A stretch of 64,000 nt of DNA from Closterium sp. NIES-65 (taxonomy: Eukaryota; Streptophyta; Zygnematophyceae; Desmidiales; Closteriaceae): contig CANXME010002472.1 of NCBI GenBank assembly GCA_948144175.1, positions 57,501 to 121,500 on the forward strand, written 5' to 3'. The notes beneath the pieces were generated by a model. That model saw only the letters and a program-made list of their open reading frames with translations, did not search any database and was not told the DNA's origin. Every line of letters starts with the position of its first letter. The stretch's first letter is position 1. Positions 55,583 through 64,000 of the stretch are shown here, in pieces. The translations under genes and the position numbers were made by a program.

Positions 55583-55918
55583 TAGTGTCATTTTGTTTCA
55601 TCCTTCTCTTATTCACACTACCAAAGAGTGTGACTCTGATTTTTCATCTTTGGAACCAATGGTACCATAGGATGCTGGCTTGCATTGACGCATAGCTCGT
55701 TCCTCATTGTATGCATCTTGTTCGCCCCTGGCTACTATTCTTATACTTTAATATAGGTCAGAATAGGTCAGAAGAAAGATTCTCTAACAAAGCTCGTTAG
55801 ACTACACAATACCAAGATTCATTCTACAATATATCTGTGTCTAATCTACAATACTCTATATTATTAGAAAAGGTAGTGAGCTTGTAATATCTAATTGAAA
55901 TTAAGAGGTTAAAAGAGC

Positions 55919-56020
55919 ATGAATTTAGAAGTAGTTGCACAACTAACCGTTTTGGCTTTCATAGTTCTTTCAGGTCCTTTAGTTATTGCTTTGTTAGCAA
56001 CTCGCAAAGGCAATCTATAA
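55919..56020 (+). CDS. psb30: Photosystem II protein Psb30, right copy
   Basis: Mirror of 15034-15135, 33 residues. Confidence 0.93.
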   Translation: MNLEVVAQLTVLAFIVLSGPLVIALLATRKGNL

Positions 56021-56282
56021 GTCGGTAATTGACTTTAGTTTCTTATATATCTTCTAGTAAATAGCCGTCTGTACATTGTTTATGCTTGTCCTATCATTGA
56101 CAGGCGGCCTTTTTCTCAAAAAAGAAAAAAATATATTAATAGCTTTTTTATAAGAAGATAATGGATTGTCGAATCCTTCCTCCAATTGATTGAATTGAAT
56201 TTTTAGTTATAACGTAAAAAACGCCCTTTGATTTAAAAAGGTATTTGTTAGTACACAAGATATAGCAAAACATATCTGAATA

Positions 56283-56364
56283 TGGGCCGAGCTGGATTCG
56301 AACCAGCGCAGGCATTGCCGACGGATTTACAGTCCGTTACCATTAACCACTCGGTCATCGACCC
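56283..56364 (-). tRNA. trnY-GUA: tRNA-Tyr(GUA), right copy
   Basis: Mirror of 14690-14771; anticodon GTA. Confidence 0.96.
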
Positions 56365-56581
56365 TCTATGACATGCCGATGAAAATATCCAATCATGCCC
56401 ACTGTACTATAGAATAAATAGAGATTTGCTGGTCAATCAAGGCATAATTTTGTATAAAAAATATTTACTTTAGAAGAAAGTACTAAGCTTTGTAGGATTC
56501 TAGTAGTACTAGAAAACTGATTATATAATATAAATATACTTGGCATATAAGAACGCAATGCAATATATACAAAAGCCAAGC

Positions 56582-56654
56582 TACCCCCAGGGGAATTTGA
56601 ATCCCCGTCGCCTCCGTGAAAGGGAGGTGTCCTAGGCCTCTAGACGATGGGGGC
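56582..56654 (-). tRNA. trnE-UUC: tRNA-Glu(UUC), right copy
   Basis: Mirror of 14400-14472; anticodon TTC. Confidence 0.96.
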
Positions 56655-56673
56655 CTAACTGAACCTCTGGTAT

Positions 56674-56702
56674 ATCTTACTCTATTCTGTAGAATATGTC
56701 AA
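56674..56702 (-). promoter_or_regulatory. trnE promoter, right copy
   Basis: Mirror of 14352-14380: TTGACA, 17 bases, TAAGAT on the minus strand. Confidence 0.65.
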
Positions 56703-57109
56703 TAGGAAAGAAGAAAGAAATTTTTTTCAAAGAAGAAATAAATGGCATCTTTATTCTATTTCTTATAAAAAACACAATAAATTCTTGATTCAAAATTTCC
56801 ATTTATCTATAGAAAAAGGTCTTTGTTTTTTATACATCCATATTCTATTTCAGTATATAGATAAATATTTTATGTAAGTATTTTTAGATGTCCAGCGATC
56901 ATCCTTGATAAAAATATGATAAATAAAAAACTAGTTGATCCTGTCCAATTTATTTATCATAGTCAGAAATCTTACAGGTAAATTTCTTTAAGATCTTTTT
57001 TCTCTTTTTTTCTTTTTCTATTATGGAAGATTTTTTATAACTTAATATTTTATGTAGTAACTAGTGAAAAAATTTATTTTCATTCTTTTTTCAAAATATC
57101 TTAAGGGGG

Positions 57110-57139
57110 TTGACAGATCTCTTCATGATAACATATTCT
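57110..57139 (+). promoter_or_regulatory. trnT-GGU promoter, right copy
   Basis: TTGACA (57110-57115), 18 bases, TATTCT (57134-57139). Mirror of 13915-13944. Confidence 0.65.
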
Positions 57140-57161
57140 TTATATGCCATGTTACATCTAA

Positions 57162-57233
57162 GCCCTTTTAACTCAGCGGTAGAGTGACGCCATGGTAAGG
57201 CGTAAGTCGTCGGTTCAAATCCGATAAAGGGCT
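57162..57233 (+). tRNA. trnT-GGU: tRNA-Thr(GGU), right copy
   Basis: Mirror of 13821-13892; anticodon GGT in loop ATGGTAA. Confidence 0.95.
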
Positions 57234-57571
57234 CATACTATGCTATTCTTATAGGAGATTTTTTTTTAAAAAAAGTTTTCTTCAATTATGTATAATTTTT
57301 CTATTGTTTTTACACACAAAAAAGTTTCTACTTCTTATTTAAGAAAAGAAATAGTATGTGAAAGATATTTATACAATCAAATTTGTCTGTTATAATCTAT
57401 ATGTTTTATTATCTAGTTATATAAATCATCAAAAAGAAAAAATATAGATTATTAAAAAATAAATCTTATTGGCAGTGTTTATTTTATAACATACAAATTC
57501 TTTTTTACTATAATAAGACAATAGAGTTATGCGTAGATAGATTCTTAATAGATTATATTGATTCATTCATA

Positions 57572-58741
57572 ATGAAATATAAGCACAAAATTGCAGATGT
57601 TAATATATTGCGTAAAATTAACAACAATTTATCTGAACGAAATTTATTACAACCGTTTGAAAAAGTTTTAATTACAGTTTCTGGTGGACAAGATTCAATA
57701 TGCCTTTTGAGAATTTTCTATGATTTAGAAAAGAAATGGGCATGGCGATTGGGTATCGTGCATTGTGATCATAGATGGAATCCTAATTCTATAGTACAAT
57801 CAAAACATATAGCCAAGTTAGCTACGAGTATGCAAATTGATTACTATCAAGCTGTAGCTATAGAACCAGTAATGCAAGAAACTGTTGCACGACATTGGCG
57901 TTATCAAATTCTTCAAACTATTGCAATTGATCATGGTTATACTGCTGTTGTAACAGCTCATAGTGCAAGTGATCGTATTGAAACATTAATATATAATTTA
58001 ATTAGAGGGAGTGGTTTAGAAGGTATTCAGTCATTGAGTTGGAAAAGAGAACTTACTTATCTACGAGATATTCCATGGGAAAATTGGATGCTTACTAAAA
58101 GAATCTCTTATAGACTTTTAAAATATGAAAAATCTTATGAGAAGATTTTTCTTTATAAAAATATGAACTCTTTACAATTAATTCGTCCATTATTAGATCT
58201 TACACGTACAGAAATTCGAAATTTATTAAATGATTGGTCTTTTCCTGCTTGGCCAGATCCTAGTAATCGTAGCGTTCGAATAAGTAGGAATCGGATTCGT
58301 CATCGATTGGTACCTTATATTAGATTGCATTATAATCCTCAATTTGATCAAGCCTTAGCTAAATGGTCAGAAATTGTAAATGCTGAAAACATTTATCTTA
58401 CACGTCTTACTTATTCTATCCTTGCGAAAGTCCAAATTCATGTTTCTCACAATATACCGAAAATAGATAGTCATGGTATGAGTATTCCATTGCTGCGTTC
58501 TTTCCCTTTAGTTTTTCAAAGACGTGTCTTAAGAAAATTTATATATGAATATATTGGAAAAAATTTAAGTTTTGATTACATTGAACACATCAGGTTATAT
58601 TGTCTTGGAATAAATTCTTCTGTCTATTCTTTAAAAAAAAATAATAGAAAAGACAATTTGAATTTTCCTTGTCTTTTTTTACCTGGTGAAGTGAAATTAG
58701 TAATTCTAGATAAAATTATTCTGTGTGTATTTAATATATAA
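57572..58741 (+). CDS. tilS: tRNA(Ile)-lysidine synthase, right copy
   Basis: Identical 389-residue mirror of 12313-13482, intact, with the SGGQDS PP-loop near 57680-57697. Its tRNA substrate gene, trnI-CAU, is not in this window. Confidence 0.92.
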   Translation: MKYKHKIADVNILRKINNNLSERNLLQPFEKVLITVSGGQDSICLLRIFYDLEKKWAWRLGIVHCDHRWNPNSIVQSKHIAKLATSMQIDYYQAVAIEPVMQETVARHWRYQILQTIAIDHGYTAVVTAHSASDRIETLIYNLIRGSGLEGIQSLSWKRELTYLRDIPWENWMLTKRISYRLLKYEKSYEKIFLYKNMNSLQLIRPLLDLTRTEIRNLLNDWSFPAWPDPSNRSVRISRNRIRHRLVPYIRLHYNPQFDQALAKWSEIVNAENIYLTRLTYSILAKVQIHVSHNIPKIDSHGMSIPLLRSFPLVFQRRVLRKFIYEYIGKNLSFDYIEHIRLYCLGINSSVYSLKKNNRKDNLNFPCLFLPGEVKLVILDKIILCVFNI

Positions 58742-58797
58742 TCTCTTCCTATTGAAGATATTATAATTTTAAAACCATCAAGCATATGGTATATATA

Positions 58798-59167
58798 TGG
58801 GGGCAGAGGGACTTGAACCCTCACAATCTGTACGATCTACGGATTTTCTTCCTACTGCAATTCTCATTACGGCTTTTTATCAGCTTGTAGGATGGACTCT
58901 ACCTTTATTCTCGTCTAGTCAAATTTTTGGAATATATTTATGAATAAGAAAATTCACTATCGTTAGAATAGCTTCCATCGAGTCTCTGCACCTTTCCTGT
59001 ATTTTTTCATATATTGTTTCATATGTTTTTAGGATTTGGCTCAGGGTTACCTTGTTATTTATCATCCTAGGTTTCTCTGAATCTGAAAGCTTTCACTTAT
59101 TAAGTTTCCTTAGTAAGGCTCAATTATTTCTTAAGTCCGTTGCGTCTACCAATTCCGCCATGCCCCC
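58798..59167 (-). tRNA. trnL-UAA: tRNA-Leu(UAA) with group I intron, right copy
   Basis: Mirror of 11887-12256. Exon 1 is 59133-59167, intron 58848-59132, exon 2 58798-58847. Promoter copy at 59186-59215. Confidence 0.96.
58848..59132 (-). other. trnL-UAA group I intron, right copy
   Basis: Mirror of 11922-12206, 285 bases. Confidence 0.9.
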
Positions 59168-59185
59168 ATAGTTTCTTCGCATCTT

Positions 59186-59215
59186 ATTATATGACGTTTT
59201 TTATACGAATTACAA
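59186..59215 (-). promoter_or_regulatory. trnL promoter, right copy
   Basis: Mirror of 11839-11868: TTGTAA, 18 bases, TATAAT. Confidence 0.6.
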
Positions 59216-59533
59216 GTGATATGTTTAGAAATATAGAAGTGATCAAATTTTTTCTATTTGCCTCTACCATTTCCCTAGGGGAAAATGCTGTTTAGTTACT
59301 AGTGAACTAGATTTTATCAATTTAGAAAAAAACTTGAAATCTGTCTTAGTAGATACAAATCATCACATTCAAGTTCTTAAAGAGAATATAAGAAATGTCA
59401 TTTGTGTTTTCATAGCAGATAATTGCGAATTCTATTATTTTGTGTATAATTAGTTTGTTCATTACGTAAATATATGAATTGTCAAATAACTGGTAATACT
59501 GTACCATATATTAATATATATTCTATTCCTAAA

Positions 59534-59606
59534 GCCTGCTTAGCTCAGAGGCCAGAGCGTCGCACTTGTAATGCGATGGTCATCGGTTCGACTCCGATAG
59601 CAGGCT
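59534..59606 (+). tRNA. trnT-UGU: tRNA-Thr(UGU), right copy
   Basis: Mirror of 11448-11520; anticodon TGT. Confidence 0.96.
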
Positions 59607-59925
59607 AACTAAAATGTTCAGTCTTCATTATTTTTTTTATTTTTTCATCATTATTATAAATCTCTCAGAAAATTCTTGTCTATATATTGATTTAATGAAT
59701 GAAAATATTTTTGATGAAATCAAAACATTATCATATTTTTTGAAATGAAATTATATGGTACTATTGACTAGAAACCAAAAATTTTCTTACTTTTTTTTAT
59801 GATAGATTCAAAGTAAGAAAATAGATTTAACAAATAACAAATAACAAATAACAAAGATTACATTCAGCAAAACAATCTTATTTGTTTTATGTTCGTCAAA
59901 TTTATTATAAAAAAAAGGAGAAATT

Positions 59926-60534
59926 ATGTCTCGTTATCGAGGACCTCGTGTCAAAATTGTACGTCGTCTTGAAACACCATTGCCAGGTTTAACTTCTTAT
60001 TCAGTACTTAATACTACACGTGCCAATACCCAATCTGCACGTAAAGATAAATCTGAATATCGTATTCGTTTAGAAGAAAAACAAAAGTTACGTTTTCATT
60101 ATGGTATTACAGAACGTCAATTACTAAGATACGTTCGTATTGCTCGAAGAGCGAAAGGATCAACTGGTCAAGTTCTTTTACAATTATTAGAAATGCGTTT
60201 AGATAATACTGTCTTTCGTTTAGGTATGGCGCCAACAATACCTGCAGCTAGACAACTTGTGAATCATGGACATGTAATGGTTAATGATCGTGTAGTCGAT
60301 ATAGCTAGTTATCGTTGTAAACCTCAAGATATAATCGTCATTCCAGATCGAGTTAGATCTCGAGCTTTAGTAGAAAAAAATTTAAGTAATTTTAAACAAT
60401 CAAAATTACCTAGTCATTTACGCTTTAATCCTAAAACTTATAAAGCATCAGTAAATCAACTAGTGAATCGCAAATCTGTTGGAATAAAAGTCAATGAACT
60501 TTTAGTAGTAGAATATTACTCACGTCAAGCTTAA
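59926..60534 (+). CDS. rps4: 30S ribosomal protein S4, right copy
   Basis: Identical 202-residue mirror of 10520-11128; AAAGGAGAAATT precedes the ATG. The period-7 leader repeat is also present (about 59828-59854). The arm-distinguishing homopolymer lies 146 bases after the stop. Confidence 0.97.
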   Translation: MSRYRGPRVKIVRRLETPLPGLTSYSVLNTTRANTQSARKDKSEYRIRLEEKQKLRFHYGITERQLLRYVRIARRAKGSTGQVLLQLLEMRLDNTVFRLGMAPTIPAARQLVNHGHVMVNDRVVDIASYRCKPQDIIVIPDRVRSRALVEKNLSNFKQSKLPSHLRFNPKTYKASVNQLVNRKSVGIKVNELLVVEYYSRQA

Positions 60535-60679
60535 TATTAATATCTTGACCCTATTCCTTTTTTTCTTTTTTATTTGTAAATTCCCTGTTTTATGAGATTT
60601 CTTCTCTATGTAAGAAAAAAGTATTGAATCCCATTCATTCTTTTTTCATCAATGTTGTCAATGAAATGCTGTTTTAATA

Positions 60680-60691
60680 TTTTTTTTTTTT
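60680..60691. repeat. T12 homopolymer, partner of A13
   Basis: Twelve T against thirteen A at 10362-10374; flanking bases match exactly on both sides. The only arm difference found outside the centre. Confidence 0.9.
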
Positions 60692-60829
60692 ATAATTTCC
60701 TCTACCTCTTACTGACTGTTCCATATATTTATCTAGATCTTTTTTAAAGATACATCTTTGTTTTTTTCAAAGAAGATAAGTAAGTTAAGTGTTTTTTGAA
60801 AAGAACAAAGATGTTATATCTAGTGAAAG

Positions 60830-60916
60830 CGGAAAGAGAGGGATTCGAACCCTCGGTAGACAAAAGCCTACATAGCATTTCCAGTGCTACGCCTTCGACC
60901 ACTCGGCCATCTTTCC
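60830..60916 (-). tRNA. trnS-GGA: tRNA-Ser(GGA), right copy
   Basis: Mirror of 10137-10223; anticodon GGA. Confidence 0.96.
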
Positions 60917-61477
60917 TTGTCGTTAAGGTAGTCTATATTAGGAATTCTGTCATAGCAACCCTTATAAATTTTTATAAAAAAATTTTGAAAAGAATATGTT
61001 CGTCTATGAATTGAATTAGTTACAATCCTTATTCTTTATCTATGCATTACTATAGTATAATTTTACATATTTTTATTAAATATGTTATAGAGCATAGTTT
61101 TTCATACAATTTATATTAAGAAGAATAATTTCAAGGATTTTTTATTGGATTTTTTTCTCATAAAAGAGATATTATATTAGTAGTCCTCTTCATTATTTAG
61201 AATTTTTGGATACAATTTTTTAGTAGGCAATATATATATATTGTATATTGTCTTTTATGAATCTATTTAATTCATAAATATGCTTTTTCGTTGTATATTT
61301 TTATCAATGAAAAATATATTATCAATTAGATAAATTGATAAAAAATTTTTTCATCATGTATATGATTTGAAAAATTTTGAATTGAATATATTTGTCTATA
61401 ATATATTAAAAGATTTTTCATCAAATTCCCTTTTTTAACGAAACATAGTTATCAATATTTATTATATATAAATCAAA

Positions 61478-63358
61478 ATGCCAAGATCGCAACGGAATGA
61501 CAATTTTATTGATAAAACATTTACAATTGTAGCAGATTTATTATTGAGAATCATTCCTACTACACAAAGAGAAAAAGAAGCTTTTACTTATTATCGAGAT
61601 GGTGCGATTTGTTATTTAGTATATTATAGTGTATACTGAAACACAGTTCATAAATAAAAATTGTGGAATTCTTACTGAGTGAGAGTAAACCTAAGTGTAA
61701 GACTCTCCGCTATGTATCCATAAGTTGACACATTCCTCTATGGGGATTCTTTTCTAACATAAAGCAAAGAGGATAATTCTATTCTAGATTACATTACATA
61801 TTTATCTGTAAATAAATATTATCTACGCATAAATATCTGATGTTGAAATTATGTCATCTATAATAGATATGTACATTTGGTAACAAGCTACGTAGAGAAA
61901 CTGACAAGAAAAAATTTTCGTAATAGTTGATATATAGACTTTATTATTTAATTATTCACCAATAAGCATATATGGTTAGGAAAATAGGATCCATCTCATC
62001 TATTTTTTGGATATCCATAAAACCATCGGAAAATGTCAGGGCATGTTATCATAAAACAAAGTGTTGAAAACAAACAAATAGACATTAAATTGTTACTGAA
62101 ATTGAATTTATATACGTAACTAATTCTGTTTAGAAGGATGGCTAGAGATGTCTATGTACAAGCACTAGCCCCTGCTAGTGATATCATATCTCATATCTAC
62201 TGAAGAATAATAACTCATATTCTTCGCATGGTAAGCTAGCTAGGAGAAGCCGTATGAGAAGTGGATCTCATGTACGGTTTTGAAACGGAGCCTTTTTTTA
62301 TAGGCGATCGTAACGAATGTCAGCTCAATCAGAAGGTGAATATGCAGAAGCTTTGTTAAATTATTATGAAGCTATGCGTTTGGAAATTGATCCTTATGAC
62401 CGTAGTTATATATTGTATAATATAGGTTTAATTCATACCAGTAATGGAGAGCATGCTAAAGCTTTAGAATATTATTTTCAAGCACTTGAAAGAAATCCAT
62501 CTTTACCTCAAGCTTTGAACAATATGGCTGTGATCTGTCATTACGTGCGACTACTTAATTTGTAATCTTTGAGAATTATTTTCTCTTTTTTCTTACTATA
62601 AAAAAAATGGATAACATGTATATCATTTTTGATGTATAAGAGCTGTTATCTAAACCCTATTTTTTCTATAGTCCAATAGTTCAAATGGGAGACTAGTTGT
62701 CTCTATGGATAAACTAAATGAATTAGTAAGTTAAGCGTCATAAAGATCTTATATCGAAAATGGACCTGAAACGATATAAATGTTTTTTCTGCTTATTTTC
62801 TTTTTACTGTAATAAAAAAGCTTTTCTACAAAGCAGTGGCGTAGAGCTAAATCCTAAAGAGAAATCTTTATCTTATATATAGAATATTTTTCTATAAAAA
62901 AGAATTTTTATATAAATAGAGTAGTTACTTATCAATAAAATTATATCGTGTATATTGATGAGTAGGAAGCTAGATATTTTGATAATAATAATTATTATTA
63001 AAAGAAAACTTATGTTTTAAACACGTTATTCTAAGTAATATTATATGTTTTTATATAAGCATCTAATAAATTATATGTGTAAGTATGATTCTATTGGTTA
63101 CTTTCTGCTTAGAAAAAAACTAATTCCATATTTGAGCCGTATGAACTAGGAAACTTTCAAGTACGGTTCTCAAGGGGGGGCTACTTTTGTCCCTATCCTG
63201 CCCGAGGAGAACAAGCCATTGAACAAGGTGATTCTGAAACATCTGAAGCTTGGTTTGATCAAGCTGCTAATTATTGGAAACAAGCTATTGCTTTAGCGCC
63301 TAACAATTATATTGAAGCACAGAATTGGCTTAAAATTACTGGACGTTTAAAAGATTAG
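61478..63358 (+). CDS. ycf3: Photosystem I assembly factor Ycf3, right copy, three exons
   Basis: Mirror of 7695-9575. Exons 61478-61601, 62315-62544 and 63203-63358; introns 61602-62314 and 62545-63202. 169 residues when spliced at the homology-based site. CCCTAT at 63191-63196 is the alternative 3' end of intron 2. Confidence 0.94.
61602..62314 (+). other. ycf3 intron 1, right copy
   Basis: Mirror of 8739-9451; domain V-like hairpin at about 62244-62281. Confidence 0.85.
62545..63202 (+). other. ycf3 intron 2, right copy
   Basis: Mirror of 7851-8508; domain V at 63134-63169, then a G7 tract. Confidence 0.85.
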
Positions 63359-63495
63359 ATTTTTGCTTTTCTTCAAATAAAGAAATTTTTAATGGAAAAA
63401 AAAGATATATCATAATAAATAGTTTTATACTATAAACATCTTATGGTAAAAAAAATATGTTTTTTTTCTACAAGATGTTTCTTGTTACATTAGAC

Positions 63496-63531
63496 AAAGA
63501 ATGTCCTTGAGGTTTCTCAAGGACACTCTTT
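63496..63531. terminator. ycf3-rbcL hairpin, right copy
   Basis: Mirror of 7522-7557. Confidence 0.65.
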
Positions 63532-63685
63532 ATGTTTCTCATCATATATTGCTTGATTCTTATATAGATTTCTCAATAAATTCATTCCATATGTTTTTGT
63601 TTTTAGAGACATTGATAATTCAATAGCTTTTGTGATCTGCTTTTGTGATCTTTTGTATAAATTACTATAAATGCTTATATAATAC

Positions 63686-63757
63686 AACTGTGTAATAATC
63701 TTTAGGAAGTATAGAACTATTTATAGTTCTATACTTCCTAAAGATTATTACACAGTT
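63686..63757. terminator. rbcL 3' hairpin, right copy
   Basis: Mirror of 7296-7367, 35-bp perfect stem with 2 bases between the arms. Confidence 0.8.
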
Positions 63758-63783
63758 AGCAACTTTGTGTGAAACAGAAAATA

Positions 63784-64000
63784 CTATAGAGTATCCATAG
63801 TATCAAATTCGAATTTGATTTCTTTCCATACTTCACAAGCAGCAGCTAATTCAGGACTCCATCTAGCAGCTTCACGAATTACTTCGTTACCTTCGCGAGC
63901 AAGATCACGACCTTCGTTACGTGCTTGCACACATGCTTCTAGAGCAACACGGTTAGCTACAGCTCCAGGAGCGTTACCCCATGGGTGACCTAAAGTACCA
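63784..64000 (-). CDS. rbcL: Rubisco large subunit, right copy, 3' end only (cut by window)
   Basis: The stop codon and last 217 bases of a second rbcL, mirror of 7053-7269. The frame is open to the window edge with normal rbcL C-terminal sequence ([18 protein letters not shown] through EFDTMDTL), so whether this copy is complete cannot be seen here. Confidence 0.95.
   Translation of the reverse strand, partial: GTLGHPWGNAPGAVANRVALEACVQARNEGRDLAREGNEVIREAARWSPELAAACEVWKEIKFEFDTMDTL

Larger units (their letters stand above)
35531..64000. repeat. Right arm of giant inverted repeat
   Basis: Reverse complement of 7053-35523, apart from one missing base in the T run at 60680-60691. It reaches the window edge without breaking, inside the second rbcL copy, so its true length is not known. 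Confidence 0.97.

Overview
This window is plastid (chloroplast) DNA of a streptophyte green alga. AT-rich spacers separate bacterial-type photosynthesis, ATP synthase, NDH, RNA polymerase and ribosomal genes and many tRNAs. Land-plant-like introns are present: group II introns in ycf3 (two), rpoC1, rps16 and trnK (with matK), and a group I intron in trnL-UAA. They occur together with genes that land-plant plastids usually lack: odpB (pyruvate dehydrogenase E1 beta) and tilS (ycf62), plus chlB, psaM and psb30. This points to a charophyte-grade alga. Zygnematophyceae is my best guess, but the sequence I can read does not settle the class.

Layout. Positions 1-7052 occur once here: the 3' end of matK inside the trnK-UUU intron, trnK 3' exon, trnF-GAA, ndhJ-ndhK-ndhC, trnV-UAC, trnM-CAU, atpE-atpB and most of rbcL. 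From 7053 to 64000 the window is one giant inverted repeat. Reading toward the axis, the left arm carries the rbcL 3' end, ycf3, trnS-GGA, rps4, trnT-UGU, trnL-UAA, tilS, trnT-GGU, trnE-UUC, trnY-GUA, psb30, psaM, trnS-GCU, psbI, trnS-CGA, psbK, trnQ-UUG, chlB, rps16, odpB, a small hypothetical ORF, atpI, rps2, rpoC2, rpoC1, rpoB and trnC-GCA. The right arm repeats all of it in reverse complement and is cut by the window edge inside the second rbcL copy. The axis is at 35527, inside a hairpin just downstream of trnC, and the two arms are separated by only 7 non-palindromic bases (35524-35530).

For left positions from 10375 to the axis, the right partner of position x is 71054-x; for positions below 10362 it is 71053-x. 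The one-base shift comes from an A/T homopolymer that is 13 long on the left and 12 on the right. That is the only arm difference I found outside the centre. All gene pairs read identically and all are intact. The repeat has no rRNA genes in the part seen and holds genes normally in the large single-copy region, so it is not the ordinary plastid inverted repeat. It is either a fold-back or assembly artefact, a head-to-head dimer (for example through a hairpin end), or a very unusual genome form. It is the main thing to check.

Functionally, rps2-atpI and rpoB-rpoC1-rpoC2 form the usual transcription, translation and ATP synthase cluster, but atpH, atpF and atpA do not follow atpI. Instead odpB (fatty-acid precursor supply), rps16 and chlB (light-independent chlorophyll synthesis) come next. 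Small photosystem genes (psbK, psbI, psaM, psb30) are interspersed with tRNAs, several of which have good sigma70-type promoters.
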